Source: Synechococcaceae bacterium WB8_1B_136
GTDB lineage: Bacteria > Cyanobacteriota > Cyanobacteriia > PCC-6307 > Cyanobiaceae
Length of the DNA: 18,331 nt
Reading direction: 5' to 3'
Assembly (NCBI GenBank): GCA_010029175.1
Contig: RGNC01000026.1
Location: 1 to 18,331 of the forward strand
Positions 1-6,606 of this stretch are shown here, piece by piece. The notes beneath the pieces were generated by a model. The model was not told where the DNA came from. It saw only the letters and a program-made list of their open reading frames with translations, and did not search any database. Position 1 is the first letter of the stretch. Each line of letters starts with the position of its first letter. The translations under genes were made by a program, and so were the position numbers.

Positions 1-81
1 ACCACGGGCCAAGGAACCGAACAGGATCACCTTCTCGGGGGCGTAGCGCTCCACCAACCTCTGCGTGCCTGGATCCCGCAA
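1..81 (-). CDS. Nucleotidyltransferase-domain (MNT-like) protein, N-terminal fragment cut by window edge
   Basis: Read on the minus strand, the last 81 bases give a 27-residue peptide containing RLVERYAPEKVILFGSLARG. This is the opening of MNT/KNTase-fold nucleotidyltransferases, where an FGSxARG turn precedes a metal-binding DxD that would lie beyond the window. Such proteins usually pair with a HEPN partner as toxin-antitoxin modules or act as small nucleotide transferases. Only the first strand and glycine-serine motif are visible, so the class cannot be refined. The frame is closed upstream by a TGA at 100-102 and contains no ATG. I use the TTG at 79-81 as a possible start, with a GGAG about 14 bases before it, a wide spacing. 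A frameshifted or degraded gene is equally possible. It points away from the secreted repeat protein at 147. Confidence 0.5.
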   Translation of the reverse strand, partial: MRDPGTQRLVERYAPEKVILFGSLARG

Positions 82-146
82 TAGCTTCTGGGGATCTCCT
101 CACGCACACAGCGGTGATGGCTGCGACCTTCCGGGTGGACTTCGTT

Positions 147-470
147 ATGCCCAGAACAGCTCTCCTGGCGGCCATCCTGCTGCTCGCCCCCATGGCAGGC
201 CTGGCCCAGCAACCGGTTCGCCCCCTCCCGAAAGTGGGAGGGTGTCCACTCGGCTACTACGCCTCCGGCAGCTACTGCGTGCCGAGCAGCAGCGGCAACA
301 GCCGCGGCGCCATTGAGAAAACGGGCAACAGTTGTCCGCTCGGCTTCTATGCCTCCGGCAGCTACTGCGTGAGCAGCCCCAGCAACAACCGTGAAGCCAT
401 CCAGAAGGCCGGCAACTCCTGCCCGCTGGGCTGGTTCAGCTCCGGCAGCTACTGCGTCAAGAACCGCTGA
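147..470 (+). CDS. Small secreted protein with three CX10C repeats
   Basis: A 107-residue protein of unknown function. From the ATG at 147 it opens with a typical Sec signal peptide (MPRTALLAAILLLAPMAGLA, then QQ), so export is likely. An ATG at 117 and a GTG at 114 are in frame but would put about ten extra residues before the signal. The mature part is three copies of CPLG-aromatic-aromatic-(A/S)SGSYCV at residues 33-44, 63-74 and 92-103. They are joined by 17-18 residue Ser/Asn-rich linkers containing (A/E)AI(E/Q)K(T/A)GNS. Each copy has exactly two cysteines ten residues apart, which suggests one small disulfide hairpin per repeat in the periplasm or outside the cell. I recognise no named family. 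Similar short Cys-Gly-Ser-Tyr repeat proteins occur as hypotheticals in picocyanobacteria, from memory. The signal and the regular repeats make it a real gene. Confidence 0.8.
   Translation: MPRTALLAAILLLAPMAGLAQQPVRPLPKVGGCPLGYYASGSYCVPSSSGNSRGAIEKTGNSCPLGFYASGSYCVSSPSNNREAIQKAGNSCPLGWFSSGSYCVKNR
243..455 (+). repeat. Three tandem CX10C-coding repeats
   Basis: Three copies of a 36-base unit encode CPLG(Y/F/W)(Y/F)(A/S)SGSYC at 243-278, 333-368 and 420-455, with a period of 90 then 87 bases. The part coding for SGSYC is nearly identical in DNA in all three. The linkers are less alike, which suggests old internal duplication with selection on the core. Confidence 0.8.
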
Positions 471-936
471 TCTCCATGGGCTTTCGCTTGCGCCGCTCCG
501 CCCCCCTGGAGCAGCGGAAGGGCTGCCCAACGGCTGTCGCCTGCGGCCCGCTCAGCTCGATGCCCTCCAGCAGCAGCTGCTGGAGGTGCCGCGTCAGGTG
601 TTGTTCGCTCCTGGTGCCACAGGTGCGCCATCGGATGGCTCCCTGTCTGCGCGCACCGTTGGGCTATTGGCGCTGATCGAAACCCCGGACGCAATGGAGA
701 GCTACTTGCTCAGGGCCCGGGGTCAGGACGATGCCAAGCGCCGCGCCCAACGCTGCAGCCGGCCATGGATGGAGCCCGAAGGAAAGAGATCCCCCCGCCT
801 GCAGGTGAACGTCCAGGCCAGCTTGAAGGCCGCGACGATGGCCTGCCGATCTGCATCTCCGCCCCCAACCCTTGAGGAGCTGCAGAGCCGGCTGGAGCCA
901 GCGCCGTCGAAGGAGCTCAGCCTGAGCAAGGCCTGA
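391..936 (+). CDS. Hypothetical open frame, start unresolved, possible remnant
   Basis: The frame is open from 391 to a TGA at 934-936. Its first 27 codons overlap the secreted repeat gene in another frame and read as shadow sequence (Ala/Pro/Arg-rich), so the real start probably lies after 470. No ATG is available there until Met codons near the middle. Candidates are GTG at 586 or 598, both without a well-placed Shine-Dalgarno. From about 530 on the product looks protein-like: LDALQQQLLEVPRQVLFAPG, then DGSLSARTVGLLALIETPD, then a basic, Cys-containing half ending in EELQSRLEPAPSKELSLSKA. I recognise no family and see no signal peptide. It could be a genuine small protein with a rare start codon or the 3' part of a decayed gene. 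This is the only coding signal between 470 and the tRNA. Confidence 0.35.
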   Translation: MKPSRRPATPARWAGSAPAATASRTADLHGLSLAPLRPPGAAEGLPNGCRLRPAQLDALQQQLLEVPRQVLFAPGATGAPSDGSLSARTVGLLALIETPDAMESYLLRARGQDDAKRRAQRCSRPWMEPEGKRSPRLQVNVQASLKAATMACRSASPPPTLEELQSRLEPAPSKELSLSKA

Positions 937-944
937 AAAGTCAG

Positions 945-1018
945 TCGGGGTGACAGGATTCGAACCTGCGACCTAATGCTCCCAAAGCATCCGCGCTACC
1001 AAGCTGCGCTACACCCCG
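945..1018 (-). tRNA. tRNA-Pro (anticodon TGG)
   Basis: The minus strand folds as a standard 74-base tRNA. The acceptor stem CGGGGTG (1018-1012) pairs with CACCCCG (952-946), with discriminator A at 945. The anticodon arm is ATGCT-TTTGGGA-AGCAT, giving anticodon TGG, which reads proline codons. The T arm contains GGTTCGAATCC. CCA is not encoded; the bases after the discriminator read CTG. The gene stands alone between the frame ending at 936 and the AlkB-like gene. Confidence 0.95.
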
Positions 1019-1101
1019 TTGGGCCACACCCTAGCCGCCCGGGGCCCTGTGGCTTGGGAGCCTGCTGCGCCCCCGACCGCTCCATCCCCCAGCTTTGGCC
1101 C

Positions 1102-1728
1102 ATGGGCTCAGCACTCGATCACCGGCTGATGCCGCTGCTGCGCCCGGGTTTGCGGCTGCGCCACGCCCCCGCTTGGCTTCAGGCCCAGGGCATCGCCACC
1201 GATCGCCTGAGGCGGGTGTTGCAGACGGGGTTGCCCTGGCAGCAGCCGTTGGTGAGGGTGTACGGCCGCCAGCACCCCACGCCGCGGCTCACCTGCTGGG
1301 TGGCTGATCCAGGCTGCAGCTATCGCTACAGCGGACTGGCGCAGGCGATCACCCCCTGGACCCCGGAACTGCTTCAGCTTCGGGCCCTGCTGTCGGCAGA
1401 GCTGGGGGTCGACTTCAACAGCCTGTTGCTGAATCGCTACCGCGATGGAGCCGATCGGATGGGTTGGCATGCCGACGATGAGCCGGAGCTGGATGCCACA
1501 GCGCCCATCGCCTCCCTGAGCCTCGGCGCCACGCGCAGCTTGCGGTTTCGGCCCCGGCCCCCTTGGCAGGGGGAGCCGCCGCCGCCCTTTGCCGTCGACC
1601 TGGCGGACGGCGACCTTCTGGTGATGGATCCACCCACCCAGCACCACTGGCAGCACGCCTTGCCGGCCCGCGCCCGGGTGGGCAGCGAGCGTATCAACCT
1701 CACCTTTCGCTGCATTCGGCCGGCCTGA
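1102..1728 (+). CDS. alkB: AlkB-like 2-oxoglutarate/Fe(II) dioxygenase
   Basis: A 208-residue protein of the AlkB family, which repairs alkylated bases in DNA or RNA by oxidative demethylation using Fe(II), O2 and 2-oxoglutarate. The iron triad is visible: H123 and D125 in GWHADDEP, and H185 in HHWQHALP. N111 and Y113 sit in LLLNRYRDG, and the 2-oxoglutarate arginines R197 and R203 are in RINLTFR. The order and the short N-terminus resemble eukaryote-ABH2/3-like bacterial proteins more than E. coli AlkB. I chose the ATG at 1102 because a longer version would start inside the tRNA; the ATG at 1129 is also possible. Its stop lies two bases from the stop of the convergent ridA. The substrate cannot be told from sequence. 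Confidence 0.9.
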   Translation: MGSALDHRLMPLLRPGLRLRHAPAWLQAQGIATDRLRRVLQTGLPWQQPLVRVYGRQHPTPRLTCWVADPGCSYRYSGLAQAITPWTPELLQLRALLSAELGVDFNSLLLNRYRDGADRMGWHADDEPELDATAPIASLSLGATRSLRFRPRPPWQGEPPPPFAVDLADGDLLVMDPPTQHHWQHALPARARVGSERINLTFRCIRPA

Positions 1729-1730
1729 CT

Positions 1731-2141
1731 TCAGCCCAGCACCGCCACGCAGTCGATCTCCACCCGCGCATCCTTGGGCAGGGCGGCCACTTCCACGCAG
1801 GCCCGGGCCGGCGACACCCCCTGGCCGAACACCTCGGCGTAGATCGCGTTCACCTTGGCGAAGTCGGCCAGATCGGCCAGGAACACGGTGGTGCGCACCA
1901 CCTGCTGGGGGGTGCAGCCGGCCTCCGCCAGCACGGCCTGCAGATTGGCCAACACCTGGCGGGTTTCCGCCTCCACATCACCGGCGCCCACCATGGCGCC
2001 ACTGGCCGGATCCAGGGCGATCTGTCCGGAGCAGAACAGCAACCCGGCGGCCTTGACGGCCTGGTTGTAGGGGCCCACGGGAGCGGGCGCCGCTGCGGTG
2101 GTCACGGCGGTGATCAGGGCCTCTGGGCCTACGGATGCCAT
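1731..2141 (-). CDS. ridA: RidA family enamine/imine deaminase
   Basis: A 136-residue member of the YjgF/YER057c/UK114 family. RidA hydrolyses reactive 2-aminoacrylate and related imines made by PLP enzymes, releasing 2-keto acids and ammonia and protecting PLP-dependent enzymes. Visible hallmarks are GPYNQAV near residue 23, FCSGQIALDP at 36-45, and the C-terminal signature PARACVEVAALPKDARVEID (111-130). R113 and E128 match the substrate-binding Arg and Glu of the active family. The length is normal, with a slightly long N-terminus. It starts with ATG and runs divergently from the ABC ATPase at 2186. The trimer normally acts in the cytosol. Confidence 0.93.
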   Translation of the reverse strand: MASVGPEALITAVTTAAAPAPVGPYNQAVKAAGLLFCSGQIALDPASGAMVGAGDVEAETRQVLANLQAVLAEAGCTPQQVVRTTVFLADLADFAKVNAIYAEVFGQGVSPARACVEVAALPKDARVEIDCVAVLG

Positions 2142-2185
2142 GGCGATGGAAGATGGGCTGCCGAGCCTATGGCCGACCGCCGTTG

Positions 2186-3319
2186 ATGCGCCCCGAGCTG
2201 CCCAGCCCTGAGCTGCCGTCCCGGCCGCAGCTGGAGCTGTGTGGGCTGTGGCACCGCTATCGCGGACCGGCCGCGGGGGGCGACTGGACCCTGCGGGCCA
2301 TTGATCTGCAGCTCCAGCAGGGCGAGTTGCTGGGATTGCTGGGCCCCTCCGGCTGCGGCAAGACCACCCTGCTGCGCCTGATCGCCGGCTTTGAGCGCCC
2401 CGAACGCGGCAGCGTGCGCATCGGCGGCCAGGAGGTGGCGGGGCCCCACCGCTGGCTGCCGCCGGAGCGCCGGGGGGTGGGGATGGTGTTCCAGGACTAC
2501 GCCCTGTTTCCCCACCTCGATGCCTGGCGCAATGCCTGCTTCGGCCTCAAGCGCGGCCAGGACAGCAGCCGCGCCGCCTGGCTGTTGGAGTTGCTCGGCC
2601 TCAAGGGTCTGGAGGGGCGCTACCCCCACGAGCTCTCCGGCGGCCAGCGCCAGCGGCTGGCCCTGGCCCGCGCCCTGGCTCCCGGCTGTTCCCTGGTGCT
2701 GCTGGATGAACCCTTCTCCAACCTGGATGTGGAGGTGCGGCTGCGGCTGCGCTCCGAGCTCCCCGGCGTGCTGGCCCGCTGCGGTGCCAGTGGTGTGATC
2801 GTGACCCACGACCCCGAGGAGGCCCTGGCCATCTGCGATCGGGTGGCGGTGCTGGAATCCGGCCACCTGCACCAGTGCGCCAGTCCAAGGGAGATGGTGG
2901 AGCGGCCGGCCACGGGCTTTGTGGGGCGCTTCGTGCTCCAGGGCAACCTGCTGCCGGCCCACTGGCAGGGGCCACACCTGCACACGCCCTTGGGCTGGCT
3001 GGAACCCGCCGCCAACACCAGCTCGGTGCCGCTGCCGCCGCCGGGGGAGCCCCTGGAGGTGCTGGTGAGTCAGCAGGGGCTGGCGCTGCAGCCCGACCCC
3101 GAGGGCAGCGCCTGGGTGTTGGGCCGGGAGTTTCTGGGCCGGGAATGGCTCTATCAGGTGCAGTGCGGTGAGCTCAAGCTGCGGCTGCGGCTGCCCCTGC
3201 AGGCCGACCATGGCCGCGGCCTGCGCTGCCGCGTGGTGCTGCGGCCCGGAGAGCCCGCCCGGCTGTTCCCCGGTGGCCAGGCGTTGGTGGCTGCCTCCGT
3301 GAGCCCCCAGCTGCTCTGA
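2186..3319 (+). CDS. FbpC/FutC-like ABC transporter ATP-binding protein
   Basis: A 377-residue ATPase subunit of an importer-type ABC transporter. The nucleotide-binding domain occupies roughly residues 15-245. It has Walker A GPSGCGKT (53-60), a Q-loop in MVFQDYALFPHL, signature LSGGQRQR (150-157), Walker B LLDEP (D174, E175) and switch H208 in VTHDPEEA. The C-terminal third looks like a TOBE-type regulatory domain. The closest remembered family is the Fe(III)/spermidine/sulfate group (FbpC, PotA, CysA), with FbpC/FutC the best guess. No permease or binding protein lies beside it, so the substrate is unproven. I start at ATG 2186; the frame is open back to 2135, but that would overlap ridA and lengthen a non-conserved N-terminus. 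Confidence 0.85.
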   Translation: MRPELPSPELPSRPQLELCGLWHRYRGPAAGGDWTLRAIDLQLQQGELLGLLGPSGCGKTTLLRLIAGFERPERGSVRIGGQEVAGPHRWLPPERRGVGMVFQDYALFPHLDAWRNACFGLKRGQDSSRAAWLLELLGLKGLEGRYPHELSGGQRQRLALARALAPGCSLVLLDEPFSNLDVEVRLRLRSELPGVLARCGASGVIVTHDPEEALAICDRVAVLESGHLHQCASPREMVERPATGFVGRFVLQGNLLPAHWQGPHLHTPLGWLEPAANTSSVPLPPPGEPLEVLVSQQGLALQPDPEGSAWVLGREFLGREWLYQVQCGELKLRLRLPLQADHGRGLRCRVVLRPGEPARLFPGGQALVAASVSPQLL

Positions 3320-3332
3320 CGCAGCGGCGGGA

Positions 3333-4127
3333 TCAGCCGCGCCAGAGATCTTTGCTAGCGCGGCGCCGGCGCAGGGCGTCGCCATCGCCGGCCCGCACGA
3401 ACAGGTTGGTGGCCCGCTCCAGGGCCACGGTGCTGGGGATGGTGGGCCGGCCGGCGGCGCGGTCCTGGGTCACCCGCGCCAGCCGCTCGGCGATGGCGGC
3501 ATCGCCAGGCTCCTGGGCTGCGGCCCAGCGCAGATTGGCCTCGGTGTATTCGTGGGCGCACCACACCCGCGTGTCGGGGGGGAGGGCCGCCAGCCGTTGC
3601 AGCGAGGCGTGCATCTGCTCCGGCGTTCCCTCAAACAGCCGGCCGCAGCCACCGGCAAACAGCGTGTCGCCGCAGAAGAGCTCTCCGCCGCCGGCTGGCG
3701 CCCCTGCCAGCGGCGGCAGGTAGTAGGCGATGTGGTGGCGGGTGTGGCCTGGCACCTCGATCACCTCCACGGGGCGCCCCAGCAGCGTCCATCGATCCCC
3801 TGCCGCGACGCCCCGGGTCTGGAGGGGAATGCGCTCCCGATCGGCCCCGCTGGCGATCACCGCCGCCCCGGGCCAGCGGCGCAGCAGCTCCGGGGTGCCG
3901 CCGATGTGGTCGCTGTGGTGGTGGGTGTGCAGGATCGCCACCAGCTCCAGACCCCGCTGCTCCAGCCAGGCGATCACCGGTGCCGCCACGGCCGGATCCA
4001 CCACCGCCGCCCCGGGTCCATCGCCGTGCAGCACGAACACGTAGTTGTCGTGGAGCACGGGGATCAGCGAGACCTGCGTGGCGGGTGTGGCAGGGCCCGT
4101 GGTGGTGACGCTCAGGTGGGGCTCCAT
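3333..4127 (-). CDS. gloB: Hydroxyacylglutathione hydrolase (glyoxalase II)
   Basis: A 264-residue metallo-beta-lactamase-fold enzyme that hydrolyses S-lactoylglutathione to lactate and glutathione in methylglyoxal detoxification. The binuclear metal site is complete: THHHSDH gives H69, H71, D73 and H74. H128 lies in PGHTRHH, D154 in FCGDTLFAGGCGRLFEG, and H192 in WCAHEYTEANLRWA. The GCGRLFEGT segment and HEYT are specific to glyoxalase II over other family members. The length matches the family. It is convergent with the ABC ATPase (13-base gap) and starts 29 bases from the divergent hisG, so any promoters for the two must overlap each other or the coding ends. Confidence 0.95.
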   Translation of the reverse strand: MEPHLSVTTTGPATPATQVSLIPVLHDNYVFVLHGDGPGAAVVDPAVAAPVIAWLEQRGLELVAILHTHHHSDHIGGTPELLRRWPGAAVIASGADRERIPLQTRGVAAGDRWTLLGRPVEVIEVPGHTRHHIAYYLPPLAGAPAGGGELFCGDTLFAGGCGRLFEGTPEQMHASLQRLAALPPDTRVWCAHEYTEANLRWAAAQEPGDAAIAERLARVTQDRAAGRPTIPSTVALERATNLFVRAGDGDALRRRRASKDLWRG

Positions 4128-4156
4128 CGTTAAAGTCCCGGTTCAGGCTTCGCCCC

Positions 4157-4807
4157 ATGATCACCGTCGCGCTGGCCAAGGGTGCCCTCCTCAAGGATTC
4201 GGTGAGGCGCTTCGCCGCCGCCGGACTGGATTTCGCCGCGGTGCTCGACCCCGCCAACCGCCAGCTGATGGTGCCCAGCGCCTGCGGCCGCGCCAGTGCC
4301 CTGCTGGTGCGCAACGCCGATGTGCCGGTGTATGTGGCCTACGGCCAGGCCCAGCTGGGGGTGGTGGGCTACGACGTGCTCAATGAGCACCAGCTGCCCG
4401 TGGCCCAGCTGCTGGATCTGGGCTTCGGTGGCTGCCGCATGAGCGTGGCCGTGAAGGCCAGCAGCCCCTACCGCCGCGCCGCCGATCTGCCGGCCCACTG
4501 CCGCATCGCCAGCAAGTTCACCCGCTGCGCCCAGGCCTACTTCGACGCCCTGGACCTGCCCGTGGAGTTGATTCATCTGGCGGGTTCGGTGGAGCTGGGG
4601 CCGATCACCGGCATGAGCGAGGCCATCGTGGATCTGGTGGCCACCGGCCGCACCCTCCAGGAGAACGGCCTGATCGCCATCGAGGATCTCTTCCACTCCA
4701 CCGCCCGGCTGGTGGGCCATCCGCTCGCCCTGCGCCTTGATGGCGGTGAGCTGCAGGCGATCGTGGATCAGATCGCGGCGGCCAGCCCGGCGCCGGTGGC
4801 CGCCTGA
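4157..4807 (+). CDS. hisG: ATP phosphoribosyltransferase, short form
   Basis: A 216-residue HisG, the first enzyme of histidine synthesis, joining ATP and PRPP to give phosphoribosyl-ATP. Evidence includes the N-terminal TVALAKGALL, IASKFTRCA (117-125), GSVELGPITGMSEAIVDL (143-160) and VATGRTLQENGL (161-172). The protein ends about 70-80 residues before a long-form HisG would, so it lacks the C-terminal ACT-like regulatory domain. Short HisG needs HisZ as partner for activity and feedback inhibition, as is usual in cyanobacteria. hisZ is not in this window. The only AT-rich patch upstream, TTAAAG at 4131-4136, could be part of a promoter but has no clear -35. The stop codon overlaps the start of the ABC exporter by one base. 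Confidence 0.95.
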   Translation: MITVALAKGALLKDSVRRFAAAGLDFAAVLDPANRQLMVPSACGRASALLVRNADVPVYVAYGQAQLGVVGYDVLNEHQLPVAQLLDLGFGGCRMSVAVKASSPYRRAADLPAHCRIASKFTRCAQAYFDALDLPVELIHLAGSVELGPITGMSEAIVDLVATGRTLQENGLIAIEDLFHSTARLVGHPLALRLDGGELQAIVDQIAAASPAPVAA

Positions 4808-6606
4808 TGGCCGGGCGCGATCGGCAACGGTTGATGCGGCTGGCTCCCTACCTGGGGCGCGACCGCCGGCGTCTGCTGCTGATGCTGGTGTTGCTGATCC
4901 CGGTGGCGGGCGCCGCCGCCGTGCAGCCGCTGCTGGTGGGCCAGGCCATCTCCGCCCTGCGCCACGAACCGGTGCTCCCCTGGCTCACGGGCATGCCTGT
5001 GCCCCAGCAGCTGCGCACCCTGGTGGGCTTGCTGCTGGTGGCGGTGCTGGTGCGCCTGGGCCTGCAGGGTCTGCAGAGCTTCAACGTGCAGGCGGTGGGC
5101 CAGCGGCTCACGGCCCGCATTCGCAACGACCTGTTCGCCCACGCCCTCGACCTCTCGCTGCGCTTCCACGACCGCACCCCCGTGGGCAAGCTGCTCACCC
5201 GACTCACCAGCGACGTGGATGCCCTGGCGGAGGTGTTCGGCAGTGGCGCCGTGGGGATCCTGGCGGACCTGGTGACCCTGCTGGTGATCGCCGCCACGAT
5301 GATCAGCATCGAGCCACGGCTCGGCATCCTGCTGCTGGCTTCGCAGGTGCCCGTCACCCTCACGATGCTGTGGCTGCAGCGGCGCTACCGCAAGGCGAAC
5401 TACCGCGTGCGCGAGGAGCTGAGCCAGCTCAATGCCGATCTGCAGGAGAACCTCCAGGGCCTGGAGGTGGTGCAGATGTTCCGGCGGGAGGCCATCAACA
5501 GCCAGCGCTTTGCCGTCACCACCCAGGCCTACAAGCGGGCTGTCACCGGCACGATCTTCTACGACTCCGCCATCTCGGCCCTGATCGAGTGGGTGTCACT
5601 GGCGGCGGTGGCGGTCGTGCTGGCCCTGGGGGGCTGGATGGTGACCACCGGCGCCATGGGCCTGGGCCTGCTTACCACCTTCATCCTCTACTCCCAGCGC
5701 CTGTTTGATCCCCTGCGCCAGCTGGCGGAGCGGTTCACCCAGATCCAGGGGGGGCTCACCGCCGTGGAGCGCATCGGTGAGCTGCTGGAGGAGCCGATCG
5801 AGATCCAGGAGCTGCCGTTGGAGCGGCGCTCCGCCGCCGCCGTTCGCAGCGGGGGGGAACGCAACAGCCCCGGTGAGGTGATCTTTGAGAACGTGTCGTT
5901 CGCCTACCGCGACGACGATCCGATCCTCACGGATCTCTCCTTCCGGATCGCTCCTGGCGAACACGTGGCCCTGGTGGGTCCCACAGGGTCGGGCAAAACC
6001 ACGGTGATCCGCCTGCTCTGCCGGCTCTACGAGCCCCAGCGGGGCCGCATCCTGCTGGATGGCATCGACATCCGCGAGCTGCCAATCCCCACCCTGCGCC
6101 AGCGGCTGGGGGTGGTGCTGCAGGACACCTTCCTGTTCAGCGGCAACGTGGCCGACAACCTGCGTCTTGATGCCCCCATCGGCGATGCCGAGCTGGAGCG
6201 GATCTGCGCGGAGCTGGGTCTGGAGCCCCTGCTGGATCGCCTGCCCCGGGGCCTGGCCACGGAGCTGCGGGAGCGGGGCGGCAATCTTTCCTCCGGGGAA
6301 CGGCAGCTGCTCTCGGTGGCGCGGGTGGCGATCCGCAACCCCTCGGTGCTGGTGATGGATGAGGCCACCGCCTTCATGGATCCCTCCACCGAGGCCACCC
6401 TGCAGCGCGACCTCGACAAGGTGCTGCGCGATCGCACCGCCATCGTGATCGCCCACCGCCTGGCCACGGTGGAGGCCTCCGACCGCATCCTGGTGCTCAA
6501 GCGGGGGCGTCTGATCGAACAGGGCAACCACCGGGAGCTGCGGGCTGCCGGGGGGCTCTACGCGCAGCTGGCCGAACTCCAGGAGCGGGGCTTGGCCAGG
6601 CTCTGA
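4807..6606 (+). CDS. ABC exporter, fused membrane and ATPase domains (MdlB/MsbA-like)
   Basis: A 599-residue half-transporter that should work as a dimer in the cytoplasmic membrane. Residues 1 to about 330 form the six-helix exporter domain, opening with basic residues, then LLLMLVLLIPVAGAAAVQPL. The ATPase domain follows, with Walker A GPTGSGKT (391-398), signature NLSSGERQLLSVARV (from 493), Walker B VLVMDEATA (D518, E519) and switch H550 in IAHRLA. The signature is LSSGE rather than LSGGQ, a change known in some MdlB-type exporters and compatible with ATPase function. The substrate is unknown; drugs, lipids or peptides are all carried by relatives. The ATG overlaps the hisG stop in TGATG, so translation is probably coupled, though a metabolic link to histidine is not evident. 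Confidence 0.92.
   Translation: MAGRDRQRLMRLAPYLGRDRRRLLLMLVLLIPVAGAAAVQPLLVGQAISALRHEPVLPWLTGMPVPQQLRTLVGLLLVAVLVRLGLQGLQSFNVQAVGQRLTARIRNDLFAHALDLSLRFHDRTPVGKLLTRLTSDVDALAEVFGSGAVGILADLVTLLVIAATMISIEPRLGILLLASQVPVTLTMLWLQRRYRKANYRVREELSQLNADLQENLQGLEVVQMFRREAINSQRFAVTTQAYKRAVTGTIFYDSAISALIEWVSLAAVAVVLALGGWMVTTGAMGLGLLTTFILYSQRLFDPLRQLAERFTQIQGGLTAVERIGELLEEPIEIQELPLERRSAAAVRSGGERNSPGEVIFENVSFAYRDDDPILTDLSFRIAPGEHVALVGPTGSGKTTVIRLLCRLYEPQRGRILLDGIDIRELPIPTLRQRLGVVLQDTFLFSGNVADNLRLDAPIGDAELERICAELGLEPLLDRLPRGLATELRERGGNLSSGERQLLSVARVAIRNPSVLVMDEATAFMDPSTEATLQRDLDKVLRDRTAIVIAHRLATVEASDRILVLKRGRLIEQGNHRELRAAGGLYAQLAELQERGLARL

Noticed and set aside
1023..1053. GCCACA...TGTGGC inverted repeat upstream of the tRNA-Pro
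   Set aside because: Only six pairs with a 19-base loop and no following T run; not convincing as a terminator or operator.
2129..3385. 418-codon minus-strand frame over the ABC ATPase gene
   Set aside because: The opposite strand has all Walker, signature and switch motifs; this frame has none.
4128..4156. Divergent promoter between gloB and hisG
   Set aside because: TTAAAG is AT-rich but no -35 at proper spacing was found on either strand, so no feature was called.
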